64,000 bases of DNA from Chelonoidis abingdonii (Eukaryota > Chordata > Testudines > Testudinidae), in the NCBI RefSeq assembly GCF_003597395.2, contig NC_133777.1, positions 12,088,975-12,152,974 on the forward strand, read 5' to 3'. The stretch's first letter is position 1. Each line of letters begins with the position of its first letter. The position numbers and the translations under genes were made by a program. Below the pieces are notes generated by a model. The model was given only the letters and a program-made list of their open reading frames with translations. It searched no databases and had not been told where the DNA came from. This document shows, piece after piece, positions 1-9,692 of the stretch.

Positions 1-37
1 AGAAAGCCGGGTGACGGATGAGGAATTCCTCTCCATT

Positions 38-51
38 CACACACACACACA
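38..51. repeat. (CA)7 microsatellite
   Basis: Seven uninterrupted CA dinucleotides. Too short to be notable, but it could be length-variable. Confidence 0.9.
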
Positions 52-859
52 TGCTTTCTCTTAACCATCAGCAAGGAGGGACACCAAATCCCTGGATAAA
101 TCAGCTTAGCTTTTGAGGGTGTTGCTGTCCAGGAGCACTTTGGTCCTGAAGGCTAAACCCGAAGTCCAGCACTGTGGACTTTCCTGTGATGGGGGATCGG
201 GACCTGAGAGCTGGGTCCATTCTAAATGCCAGGACATTGCTCTTCAGGACTATTCTGGTGTCAGGGAGACTGACTCTACCATGGGTTCTTTGCCTGGGGA
301 ATTACCCCAACCATCATTTCAAGGAGAAGGTGGAATTTTCTCAGGGGTCTGGCACAGGCCTCAGGAGAATGGGGCTGAATTAAAGGGGTAGCTCTGGGGC
401 TAATGCCAGGTACCCCCCCAGTTTGGTGAAACACACCCATGACCCCCCACCACCACACACGCACCTACTCTCTGTCCATGTCACATCCTACGTGGCAAGC
501 TTCCCTAACCCACACATACCCCCAGGCTGGACTCATGCACAGGGTCACAGCATGCCTGGTAGCAAACAATCCAGGGAAGGTTATTGACAGCCATGTTGTG
601 GCTCCTTCTAGCCAGGACTTTGTTATCTGCCAGGCATGAATATTATTTGAATACCAAGTTTGTCGTGGCTATTCTTCCAAGTGAGAGGAGGGATTTTGGG
701 AGCCCTCACTCCAGCTGTCAGTCACCAAGCGTTTCCTTTTCCTGGCTCTTTGGAGACAGCAGCCCCAGCAAGGTGAGACAGTGGACACTTTAACTCTTGT
801 TAATAGCCATGCGTAATCTCTCCACAGAGGGACCCTTTGTCCTAGATGCTAGCCACCAG
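52..859. other. unassigned sequence
   Basis: Single-copy-looking DNA of mixed composition. Overlapping reading frames of 60-92 codons on both strands have no recognisable domain or splice-flanked exon character. A C-rich stretch with CACC repeats lies at 410-470. Confidence 0.5.
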
Positions 860-1070
860 GAGTCATTCAGGGACAGATGAGAAGCTATAATTGGCCTGTG
901 ACAAATTAAATCATTTTTCCTAAGGAGCTGAGAGCAGGAGTGCTGTGTGGGCCTGGCACCCATCACGGGGAGGGAAGCGGTGGTCAGAATAAGTGCCTCA
1001 CAAATTATCGCCAGATACGCATTAAAGGCTGAAATTAAACTCCAGCCTGGCTTGTATCACCTTGGCTAGG
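860..1070. other. possible conserved non-coding block
   Basis: An AT-rich block holds ATAATTGG, AAATTAAATCATTTTT, AAATTATCGCC and ATTAAAGGCTGAAATTAAA. Clusters of TAAT/ATTA cores without repeat identity are typical of developmental enhancers. This is inference only; nothing in the sequence alone proves conservation. Confidence 0.25.
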
Positions 1071-1292
1071 GCGCTGCTCGTAGGAGAGGGGAGGAGGAGG
1101 TGCTGGTCTATGCAGAGCCAAGCGGTGTGGTTTTGCATTTTTCACTGTAGCTGCCCTTTGGGGTTGGATGTGGGCAGCTGGGATGCAAGGGGGGTGAGCT
1201 GGGACAGGCTCAGTCAGTGAGCTGAGAAGCTGAAGGATGGCTGAGGGAAGGGGCCTGCTGAAAAGCTGGGGCTATGTGTTTCTAAGCCCCAA

Positions 1293-1364
1293 GGCTCAGA
1301 TTCTCCAAGGTAATGAGGCTCCCACAGGAGTTAGGCACCTAAATACATTTTGAAGAGCTGAGCC
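1293..1364. mobile_element. short palindromic MITE
   Basis: An imperfect palindrome: GGCTCAGATTCTCCAAGGTA at the left is answered by TACATTTTGAAGAGCTGAGCC at the right. The centre contains AGTTAGGCACCTAAATA. It matches a family whose ends read GGCCCAGAT...TCTGGGCC; a 47-bp relative lies at 61039. No clear target duplication remains. Confidence 0.6.
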
Positions 1365-1759
1365 CAAATGCCTATTTCTTCTCCTCCTGCTCTGTATCGA
1401 CACCACCAGTGCTTTATAACACACTAAAGGAAAGGTCCCCTGCTCCATGGAACCTGCAACCTGGTGCAGATCAAACCCTCGCTTTAGAGATGTTCTTAAC
1501 CGATCACCGTGTGTTGGGAAACAGCTCCAGGGTCAAGAGGCAAAGGGAAGCAGCTCAGGAGAGGTGGCTGGTTGAATCGCCTTTCATGGATCCCTGACCC
1601 AGGAGCTAACAAACTAATTTTGGACCTGATGGATGATAAGATGGCAGGGAAGGGAAGAGGAGGGAGGACAGAGATCCCAGCCCTAAGCTGATGTGGCTGA
1701 TCAGTGAGACTTGTGCACAGTGTGGCGGAGCACAGGGCAGGAGAGAAATGGAGCTCAGA
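1365..1759. other. unassigned sequence
   Basis: No repeat or exon recognised. The plus strand is purine-rich from about 1510 to 1670 (AGG/GAAG runs). It may be the most degraded 3' tail of the adjoining antisense LINE. Confidence 0.4.
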
Positions 1760-2830
1760 TCTCATTTGGGAGATGAATGGAGAGTGAATGAGAAGACCAA
1801 TAATCGTCAGGTTTGTGGAAGAAGAGGGCCTTCAGGAGGGGTTTGAAAGAGGTGAGGGGAGCGGCTTTGGGGAGAGACCAGACCAAGCAGGGTGATCCAC
1901 ACATAGGGACTGATGGTGAAGAAGGCACAGAGCTGGCAGTGGGCGAAGCAGATGAATGGGGTGGGGTGGGGGTCAAGGCTAGCAGTGCGTAGCTGACAGC
2001 AGGGGCTGACATGATGAGGAACTAGATCAGCTGCATGGGTCTGGGGCAGAGTTATACAAGGCCGTGAAGTTTGAACTTGAAAACAAGAAGGTTCTACTTG
2101 GTCCAGTAGAGAAAGAAGGGCTGGAGAGAGGGTGTCGTGGTTGCATCAATGGGCTAGGACCTTGGTCAGCTGCATTTTGTATGGACAGTAGGCAGATGTT
2201 GCAGACATCAAGAGGGGAGATAAGAGTCTGGGTGAGAGATGGACACACAAAATCAGACCTTAGTGATGTTGTGTGGGAAGAAACGTAAGAGTCTGGATAT
2301 GAGGGGGCAGGAAGAGACAAAGATGACCCCCCAAGTTACAAGGCCTGGATGACAATAGGGTGATGGAGTGAGCTTGGGAGAAAGATTAGGAGCTCAGGTT
2401 TGGCCATTTCAATTTGATAGTGAGAAACTCAGGAGAAGACATCAGAGGGGCAGGTTGGGATGTGGATTTGGTTGGAGATTTGCGCATCACCAGCATAAAG
2501 AGGGCTGCTGAAGTAATGTGTGTGGATGACATCCTCCAGAGAAAGGGTGTAGAGTCTTGAAACAGAGCTTGTGCGATCCCCATGGAAATGGGGAGGAAGA
2601 GGACCTGCCGAAAAGGGAAACTGGCGTGCTGGCGAGAGAAGTAGGAGAACAAGGAGCGAGAGGTATTAGAAAGGCCAAGAGAAGACAAATTGTCAAGCTG
2701 CAGAGAGAAAGCAATGGTGCCAAAGGCAGTTTTGAGGCAGAGGAGGATGACGTGAGGCATTGGACTACAGGCCCTGAGATTTGGTAAAAAGAGGCCACTG
2801 GAGAACCTTAGTCAGAGAGGTCTGAGTGGC
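1760..2830 (-). mobile_element. L2-like LINE, antisense, RT 3' half and tail
   Basis: Read on the minus strand, 2760 to 2386 gives a run containing LSSLGLSNTSRSLFSYFSR. This is the L2/CR1-clade reverse-transcriptase segment before the 'GVPQGSVLGP' loop, here decayed to MGIAQALF. It is followed by MSSPEFLTIKLKWPNLSSF, the post-catalytic segment. Further left (2320-2027) lies the C-terminal and tail part (DSYVSSHTTSLRSDFVC). The catalytic FADD equivalent cannot be seen, and the reading frame shifts and stops repeatedly. It is an old, dead, 5'-truncated copy. The left limit is uncertain. A less likely alternative is another Jockey-superfamily LINE. Confidence 0.7.
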
Positions 2831-3668
2831 AGAAGCCAGGCTGGAGAGGATCTAGGATGAGGCTGGAGGTGGGGAACTGTTGTAAAATGTGTATTCAGTG
2901 CATCTGAAGGTAAAGGGAGATGGAAGGATAGTTACAGTTGCCTCTGGTCTCCCATGCCCCAAAGTGCCAAAATATTACAAAAAAGCTTCTCTTGTTCTCA
3001 TGGGATTTCCAGCCCAGGTTTTTATGCCCAGGAGGACAGCATAGTTCAGAGCAGCATCTGTATTTCGGGGTGGTTAGCCGAACCTAACTGTCGAGCTCTT
3101 GATGTTCCCACATGGTTGTTTAAAATGTCCTGTGAGAAGAAGCAATTCTGATGTAAGCATCCCAACAATCATCTACTAGGCATTTATATTTCCATACTCA
3201 TAGATGCTGGATCTCAAAGGTATCCTTCTGTGAGACAAGGCACTGTTACTGCTTCATTATGTCCATGGGGTTGGTTTTTTGTTTTGGTGAATGACAAATT
3301 AAACCAGGGTTAAGCACAAACTGAATCTCTAAATGCCCCGAACTCACAAGGCTGGGATGTGGGGTGAAGAACAGTGAGCACAGAGAGTCTGTAACTAACT
3401 TTTTGAAACATTCTTTCACAGCCACTCGCTGAAATCCTCATGGTGCCTTCCTTTTTGCTGCCAATATTCCTGACTGCATCATTGTGGGATAACTCAGATA
3501 CGAACGACCTCCCAGAACAAGGGCTTTTGGTATCCGGGCTGTCCCGGAATGATGCAGCCAGAATATTTGTAAAGAACCAGGCAGTGCCAGGAGAATTTCA
3601 CAAGGGGAGAGCAATATAGTTAAACAAATGTGCTGAATACCCCTTATAGACTAAACTAAAATTCATAG
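2831..3668. other. unassigned sequence
   Basis: No repeat family recognised. Short frames only. The last 40 bases hold a near-tandem 13-base duplication (AACTAAAATTCAT at about 3652 and 3673) just upstream of the PLE remnant. Confidence 0.4.
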
Positions 3669-3857
3669 ACAGAACTAAAATTCATTTGCAAATTTAACAC
3701 CATTAATTTGGGCTTCAGTAGGGACTGGGAGTGGCTGGCTCACTACAAAAGCAACTTTCCCTCTCCTGGAATTGACACCTCCTCATCGATTATTTGGGAG
3801 TGGACCACATCCACCCTGATTGAATTGGCGCTGTCAGCACTGGTTCTCCACTTGTGA
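3669..3857 (+). pseudogene. C-terminal remnant of a Penelope-like element ORF
   Basis: An open frame of 62 codons ends at TGA 3855-3857 and begins right after a stop, so it is a fragment with no start codon of its own. It starts TELKFICKFNTINLGFSRDW and continues EWLAHYKS. The pattern 'ELxFIxxFxTxxxGxxRDWxWLxHY' is the C-terminal end of the GIY-YIG endonuclease region of Penelope-like retroelements. In intact PLEs this domain nicks target DNA for reverse transcription. The catalytic GIY and YIG strands lie upstream and are missing here. The expected terminal hammerhead-like region follows directly. The reading is from motif recognition; a search of PLE proteins would be decisive. Confidence 0.7.
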
Positions 3858-3923
3858 GATAACTCCCTTTTCTTCATGTGTCAGTATATTTATACCTGCA
3901 TCTGTAATTTTCACTACATGCAT

Positions 3924-3962
3924 CTGAAGAAGTGGGTTTTTTACCCACGAAAGCTTATGCCC
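3924..3962 (+). ncRNA. hammerhead-ribozyme-like core in PLE end
   Basis: Core CTGAAGA (3924-3930), one extra A, stem II GTGGGT/ACCCAC (3932-3937 with 3943-3948), then GAAA (3949-3952), a two-base stem III GC/GC around TTAT, then CC where an active ribozyme needs UH. Here the expected U16.1 is C, so this copy is probably inactive. Stem I is not evident. Hammerhead motifs are established in PLE terminal regions. Confidence 0.45.
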
Positions 3963-4012
3963 AAATAAATCTGTTAATCTTTAAGGTGCCCCCGGACTCC
4001 TTGTTGTCTTCA

Positions 4013-5520
4013 TAGACTGGGTAGTGGAGCCTACAGCACATAGGTTTGTTCTTGACTCAACTTTCATTTTACAGTTCCGCTTTAGCTTTGCCCTCTTTTC
4101 CTATAACAGTTATACTGCACTTCCAATATTAGGAAAGCACTAGTCAGTCTTGGCACAATAAAGTTGTGACATTCAGGCATGAAAGTGATGGGGAGATATG
4201 AATATTTAGCTTCCTTTCCATGCTCTTTATAAAATGATTCAATATAGCAGGTGATATTTAAAAAACAGGATGGTTTTTTAACCACAAGGGTTACTAAAGA
4301 TAAACTCTGATGGAAGAAGCCTTTGGGCCAATTTCACCCCCGCTGTAATTCTGTTTACTTCAGTGATGTCACAGAAGGCATACATTTGGTTCTCAGAATG
4401 GTTCTTTAACATATAAGTACCTACAAGTAATAGCCTTTGACATGTGATAGGTGAAACTGGGTAGGCTAGTTGTGAATCTATAGAAATCAATGATTATGGT
4501 CTGGGAAGCTTACGGGATGCATATCAAAGCCAATATGTGAATTGCGTAAGTGTGATGTAGGTCTGGAGCTAAAATGATAAGAGTCATATCAAGGGAATAA
4601 CTTAATTAACTGGTCTTGATCAAAGAACTATATGAATTCAATAGCCCAGTTTCAAGAGCTAAATGATGAAGTTTAAAGAAACTGTACTTGAATTATCAAT
4701 TTTCAAGTCTAAGGAGCTTTGAAGTTGCATTTAGAAGGGACAGTCTATTGTTCCAATTAGGACAATTTCCTCCCTCCCCTAAACGATCAGAGAGGTGGGG
4801 CAAGAGTTTTTCTTTCAAACACTCCTCTTAGGCAGGCAGGGGCATGAGTCAGACAATAGTGGTAAACAAAGGGTACCAAGGAAAACAGTCTCTCTGCCCT
4901 CCCAAGTTAATGGTCTCTAGTGGTGTAACAAGGAGTCATGAGCTGCCAACTGCTGACTCTGTCGGTTACTGGATTCAGGGTTGGCATCCATTTTAACCAG
5001 TGGTTATAAGCTAGTGAAGTGCTTTCCAGAATGATATGAGCAGAGGTGTCCCCCTCAACAGCTCATTCAAGACACAAAAAACAGGTGAAATTCTACCTTC
5101 TACATGACTGGATGGATTCTTGATCACAAAGTAATAGTTACTGAATGCAATTAGTACAATGAGACAGGAAGAGGGTGTTGTGCTTCATTTTACCCAACAT
5201 GCCATCCTGTCACCACTTCCATAACTCAAAACCCTGGCTGATCATTGCTGGGTCCAACAGTGGAGAGTATTGTTGATGCCATATGTTCCAAGCCAATCTT
5301 CCCCGCAAGTCAAGGGGCAACACACACAACCAAAGGACGCCAACCTGGAAATGTTATCTAATATATTGTTTGCTGTACCATTGTTCGTAAAGAAAACGTA
5401 TTATAAAAAGAAGAAACCCAATGGTCCCAAAGTGGAACCCTGTCTATTAACCTAAACTGTCTCTGGGCTTCCTCAGAACCTCATCTCTGAATACAAATTA
5501 CATATTGGTCCAAGGGGCTG
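4013..5520. other. unassigned, AT-rich sequence
   Basis: No repeat or coding feature found in 1.5 kb. The AT-rich part at 4250-4740 has many short TAAT and CAAT motifs. The two frames at 4082-4285 and 4278-4490 on the minus strand (67 and 70 codons) show no domain. Confidence 0.4.
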
Positions 5521-5567
5521 AGCCTTTTAATATGCATCTATCAATGACTGTGATAGATGAAAAGGCT
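5521..5567. repeat. perfect 17-bp interrupted hairpin
   Basis: AGCCTTTT (5521-5528) and CATCTATCA (5535-5543) pair without a mismatch with TGATAGATG (5551-5559) and AAAAGGCT (5560-5567). There is a 6-base bulge on one side and a 7-base loop (ATGACTG). It matches none of the MITE families seen elsewhere here. Confidence 0.8.
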
Positions 5568-6595
5568 TGACATTTCCTCCCTTCTACAGACTAGTACAGG
5601 GCTGATTTCTCTCCTCTGTCTGATTCCCCCACCCCCTTCACTGGCTGTATCACTTTCTTTCCACCAGCCAGCACTCAGCAGCAAACTTCCCTTTCCTTTT
5701 CCCACCATAAGGGTGAGGCAATGAGCATGTTATGTCCAGCAAGCCCTAGAAGCCCAGCCCAGGGCAAAAGCTCCTTGGGAAGGTTAGAATTAGTTCCATT
5801 TCTCACTTGCCCCAGGATTTCCTGCTGGTAGTGACTGTGGGTCAACCTCAAGTTTGCTTTGTGAAATTAGGTAGCTCCTTCTCCTGTGCAGAGCCAGGAA
5901 ATGGACTCTGTTGAGGAGACCAACCCCAGGTCCACCAGTTGGTGAGTCCTGTGTGTTTTATGACTTCATCTGGTGTGTGTGTTTAGATTTGGGTGTATTT
6001 ACTCTCTGAGCAGCCCCAGTGGTTTTCCTTTCGAGGAGGAGGGTACTACCAGCTAGTAGCCAAGGCTGTGGCTGGCCACGTGGCATCTGAACAGCCAGGG
6101 CCATCTGGGATCAGAAGGGCTGGGGTGGCTTCCTACAGTCACTTTCCCCAGTGCCATTCTGGAGGTGATAATATAATTCATATCAGAAGAGTTAGTGGGC
6201 TGAAAATGAATTGGAGAAATCAATCCAGAGGGTATAAATGAATTAGCATGTAAATGAGGACACTTGCTCTACATAGTTTAATATTGCCTGCAGCTGTAAA
6301 TAATTCCAGGGACGGAATCAAAAGCCGCAAACAACTTCATTTTTGCGCTCCTCCCCCATGCAGGAGCACCTGCAGCAACGACCAACTGATGCTTCCCTCA
6401 CAGAAATGTAGCATTGCAGGGAATCCACATTGCAGGGGGATTTAAGGAGGATATTTTTACCCCCTGACTGTACATTATTTACAAGGCTGCTGGCTTGTGG
6501 CTTCTTGCATTGAGACATTGTGCGCATGCATGCCACTGCTGCAGAAGTATCTGGGAAGGCTGTGAAAGGGAGGGAGGGGGGAGGTTCAAAATCTC
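5568..6595. other. unassigned sequence
   Basis: No gene recognised. A segment rich in TAAAT and ATTAGCATG motifs lies at 6165-6310 and could be regulatory. The frames at 5993-6241 and 6318-6656 are without domains. Confidence 0.4.
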
Positions 6596-6718
6596 TAGAC
6601 ATGATATATCGATCCCCGAATGCACTCCCATCGACTCTGGAACTCCACCAGGGCAAGCGGCGGTAGCGGAGTTGATGGGGGAGCTGCGGCCGTCAGTCTC
6701 ATGCCATGAGGACGGGAG
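6596..6718. mobile_element. fragment of a GATATATCGATCC-type MITE
   Basis: TAGACATGATATATCGATCC followed by CGGAACTCCACC-like and GGCGGTAGCGGAGTTGA motifs, then GAGGACGGGAGG. From knowledge of turtle repeats this is the interior of a MITE whose ends read GGGTATGTCTACACTACCCG. An end-containing, internally deleted relative lies at 47504-47666. Both ends are missing here. Confidence 0.55.
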
Positions 6719-6783
6719 GTCCCTGTTCTTTTCACTGTGGCTAAGCAGTGATACCAAAGTCCTGCTGGAGATAGCCCCCCCCC

Positions 6784-6893
6784 CATTATTATTATGGCTT
6801 AGCACCTGCAGGCCCAAGGGTGACAGGCACTGTACAATCACAGGCAGTCCCCGCTCTGAAGAGTTTGTAATTCAAATAGCAAAGACAGAGAAA
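6784..6893 (-). mobile_element. MIR-like SINE tail, reversed
   Basis: ATTATTATTATGGCTTAGCA, then GGCACTGTACAATCACAG and GAAGAGTTTGTAATTCAAAT. This is the reverse complement of the tail seen forward at 10440, 24170, 26430 and 47019 (GATTGTAA.CTCTTT...AATAATAAT). The core region is absent. Confidence 0.6.
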
Positions 6894-6903
6894 AGATGGA
6901 GAG

Positions 6904-7450
6904 GACATTGGTCTAATGTCCTGGTACAAGCTGGGAGGTACCTTTCACAGGTAACTGGTTTGGAATGTAATATCCAAACCAGGGATCCGGAAAGGTACAC
7001 CCTGATACCAGAAAACCAAGGTAAAAGACTGACAAATTTTAGTCTTGGGTGATGTACAGAGTGCTTTTCGCTTGTAGACAGCTCTGATATAAATATAGGC
7101 AGTTTGGGGATATATTTCAAAGCACGCCCTCTCTGGAGGTGACCTGGCACTGCAAAAAAGAGAGAACCACTTCCCATTGGTATGATATTAACTCTTTGCT
7201 TTCTGTATTGTACAGCTTTGCCTTAAGACAATAAACTGGGCTAAGCTTGGTTATCTGGTGTCTTGAATGTTTTTAATATTGAACGACAAGACTAGTTGTC
7301 AAGTATCAGAGGGGTAGCCATGTTAGTCTGGATCCGTAAAAAGCGACAGAGTCCTGTGGCACCTTATAGACTAACAGAAGTATTGGAGCATAAGCTTTCC
7401 TGGGTGAATACTCACTTCGTCAGACTAGTTGTGCAATTGGCTGTACTTTT
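6904..7450 (+). mobile_element. LTR-like repeat, copy A, split by a PLE unit
   Basis: Aligns by eye over about 400 bases with 59618-60035. Shared landmarks in order are ACATTGGTCTAATGTCC, TTTGGAATGTAATATCCAAA, ACCAAGGTAAAA, CTCTGATATAAATATAGG, ATTAACTCTTT, GCTAAGCTTGGTT and TTTAATATTGAAC. The order of a TATA-like box (about 7085-7097), then AATAAA (7230) and a short downstream part, resembles the U3-R-U5 plan of an LTR. That is inference; no TG...CA ends or flanking duplication were found. It is interrupted at 7300-7421. Confidence 0.5.
7300..7421 (-). mobile_element. PLE terminal unit (SINE-like) with 11-bp TSD
   Basis: A 122-bp unit containing GAGGGGTAGCCATGTTAGTC, TGTGGCACCTTATAGACTAA and AAGCTTTCCTGGGTGAATAC. 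It is flanked by AGACTAGTTGT at 7289-7299 and 7422-7432, a perfect 11-bp target duplication. On its sense (minus) strand it begins inside the hammerhead-like core and ends with the GACTAACATGGCTACCCCTC part. It is commonly described in turtles as a tRNA-like SINE; sequence shared with the PLEs at 3.7 and 45.4 kb suggests a PLE-derived terminal unit. Stem II is damaged (GTGAG against CCCAG). Confidence 0.75.
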
Positions 7451-7999
7451 AGCAATCAAACACATATCTTCTGATCTCCCTTCTTCCCTGAAATGTTAGA
7501 AGCCTTGAGGGAGCCCAGCTGCAGAGTCCCTGCAGACAAAAAACCCTAAAGAGTATCTGGATTTGAAGTCCACTTACTACCCATAGTCTCTGCAATGCTA
7601 GAAATTCCTGGTGAGAAAGTTGGACAATGGGATTCCTGTTGCTGTCGTGGGGCCCTGTAATATTCTAGCCGTGGAAAAGGCTTGGCTGGGGAGTCCCTTG
7701 TAGTTCACGAAGGCCTTGGCCTTCAGGCATTTCATAACGTCATGGAGTGGCACTGTGGCAGCCTGGGTTTGGATCTCCTTGGGTGGCTCCGAGAAGTTCT
7801 ATTGAGAAGTTTTTGAACTGGCAGTGCTGACAAGAGCAGAAAGATAGGCCTCCACACTCTTTTATCAGTGGTTCCCTCTTGTTTTTGACACTGACGGATC
7901 ATTTGAGTTCCTCTTTCATCAGGTTAGAGTTTCAGATTCTGCACTAACTACATCTCCCAGGTGGAGTGGAACACTGATTAAGACAGATAGAGTGAAAGC
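7451..7999. other. unassigned sequence
   Basis: No exon or repeat recognised. TGGAGTGGCACTGTGGCAGC-type unique sequence with no frame over 60 codons. Confidence 0.4.
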
Positions 8000-8340
8000 A
8001 AGTCCATTAAATTGTTAATAAAGAATATTACACACATACCTTAATCTGCAGCCAGCCTGACACTTTATAAAAGTACATTAGGATGTAATCCAATTGAAGC
8101 CACAATATCGAGAACATCTTATCTCATCACAAATTGAAATTATATCATATTCCTCATTTCTTAAATTAAAAAGCTAAAACCTTTTAGTTTGCTCTCATAT
8201 GCTTGTGTAAAACTTAATCAGTGGTTTTAACAACATTATTTTTCAATATGGGCCATTTCTGCTCTCATTTATTTACAAGAGAGAACTTCCTGGTAGGAGA
8301 AGTGATTCAATTTGCAGGAGGATACATCAAGCACTTAAGG
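8000..8340. other. possible conserved non-coding block
   Basis: A long AT-rich stretch with no repeat identity: TTAATAAAGAATATTACA, GGATGTAATCCAATTGAAG, TCACAAATTGAAATTATATC, TTAATCAGTGGTTTTAACAA and CTCATTTATTTACAAGAGAG. It has several TAAT and CAATTG cores. Conservation cannot be judged from one sequence. Confidence 0.28.
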
Positions 8341-8714
8341 ATTTTGCACAGATTGATTGATTATTTATCGTGTTATCTTGCCTGGAGTCGTCTGATATAG
8401 CTGTGCTCTCGCTATCTCTCATTCCACCTAATGCTCTTCCTTTTCATCTCCTTCCCTTTCAGCGCTTGGGGCCTTCTCTTATGTGTCTGTGTGCATGTTG
8501 GAGGAGGAGGGGGTCAGGGGAGGCAGGGCTTTTGCAGCCTCTGCTGGTATGAAGATGTTGGAAGGAATGAAGTGAGATATTAGTATAACTGGGAGAGATT
8601 GGGGGCTGAGGGGACGGTGAGGGATGGCTGGAGACTCTACCAATGTTCCTTCTGTGTTAATCATGCTGCTGCTATGTACTGTTTCTCTATAGTATGCTTT
8701 CATCCTTAGCTCAC
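8341..8714. other. unassigned sequence
   Basis: Pyrimidine-rich at 8400-8460, then GGAGGAGGGGG at 8500. No gene seen. Confidence 0.4.
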
Positions 8715-8850
8715 CAAGCACTTTACAGAGGCCCCTTGCTTACAGAAGAGGAAACTGAGACACAGAGAGATCATATGATGTATTGAAAGTCATATGGTGG
8801 GTCCAGGGGAACAGAAAGCAGGTCTCTGGAGTGGCAACTCTGTGCTTTGT
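8715..8850 (-). mobile_element. MIR-type SINE fragment, reversed
   Basis: CACCAAGCACTTTACAGAGG, then ACAGAAGAGGAAACTGAGAC and ACAGAGAGATCATATGATGT, ending near GAACAGAAAGCAGGTCT. This is the antisense MIR order: tail, GGAAACTGAGGCACAGAG core, then the body. Confidence 0.65.
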
Positions 8851-9149
8851 GCAATAGAGTGCATAACGGCCCCTGAGTCCAGCCCTCCAGGCCTGGCCTC
8901 CTTAGAGCAGCACTACTACCCCTGTGCTGTGCTCCTACCCTGTGGGGGGGGGGATTCTCTAGGTGCAAGAGGGCAGATCTGTCCCAGCGATGGCAGTATT
9001 TGAACAAGGGGCTCCACAAAACTGCCCCTGCCCCCCATGTCCCAGTAAGCATTGTGCTTGCAGAGAAGGGAGAGGGACCGTGAAATCTATTCTCATTTCA
9101 AGGGAAACCCTTTCTCCTAATCATTGCCTTACAGGGCAGTAGGGCACTT
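8851..9149. other. unassigned sequence
   Basis: Contains a run of ten G (8941-8950). The frames on both strands (69 and 93 codons) have no domain. Confidence 0.4.
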
Positions 9150-9692
9150 ACAAAAGAATGGCCCTGCTGGGTCAGACCAAAGGTCTACCTAGTCCAGTAT
9201 CCTGTCTCTGACAGTGGCCAGTGCCAGGTGCCCCAGAGGGGAATGAACAGAACAAGTACTCATCAAGTGATCCATCCCCTATCATTCATTCCCAGCTTCT
9301 GGCAAACAGAGGCTAGGGACATCATCCCTGCCCATCCTGGCTAATAGCCATTGATGGACCTATCCTCCATGAATTTACCTCGTTCTTTTTTGAACCTTAT
9401 TATGGTTTTGGCCTTCACAACATCCTCTGGCAAGGAGTTTCACAGGATGACTGTGCATTGGGTGAAGAGATATTTCCTTTTGTTTGTTTTAAACCTGCTG
9501 CCAATTAATTTCATTTGGTGACACCTAGTTCTTGTGTTATGAGAAGTAGTAAACAACATGTCCTTATCTACTTTCTCTACACCAGTCATGATTTTATAGA
9601 CTTCAGTCATATCTCCCCTTAGCCGTTTCTTTTCCAAGCTGAAAAGTCCTAGTCTTACTAATCTCTCCTCATACGGAAGCTATTCCATACCC
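9150..9692 (-). mobile_element. CR1 LINE, antisense, ORF2 end and 3' UTR
   Basis: Minus-strand codons 9637-9440 give [17 protein letters not shown], the hallmark C-terminal segment of CR1 ORF2 ('RRLRGDLIEVYKIM'), followed by [24 protein letters not shown] residues. The 3' UTR lies leftwards and begins with the GGCCCTGCTGGGTCAGACCA motif at about 9162. The copy is strongly 5'-truncated: the RT catalytic region is absent. It has few frame breaks and looks younger than the L2-like copy. Confidence 0.9.

Larger units (their letters stand above)
3669..4012 (+). mobile_element. Penelope-like element, 3' end
   Basis: Contains the ORF end, a short 3' untranslated part (TCAGTATATTTATACCTGCA, about 3882) and the terminal unit CTGAAGAAGTGGG...GGTGCC at 3924-3990. 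The same terminal unit recurs, reversed, at 7300-7421 and 45321-45406. The copy is 5'-truncated and stops about 4012, where similarity to the rest of the terminal unit (the part with GACTAACA.GGCTAC in the 7.3-kb copy) is lost. Such terminal units are often classed as turtle SINEs; linkage to a GIY-YIG ORF here and at 45.4-46.0 kb argues that they belong to PLEs. Confidence 0.72.

Noticed and set aside
6495..7052. 185-codon plus-strand frame
   Set aside because: It crosses a MITE fragment, a reversed SINE tail and the LTR-like repeat, so it is a chance join of three unrelated elements.
7300..7421. Intact tRNA gene or tRNA-derived SINE head
   Set aside because: GTAGCC.TGTTAGTC looks a little like tRNA, but I see no cloverleaf or proper A and B boxes, and the same unit follows GIY-YIG ORFs elsewhere in the window.
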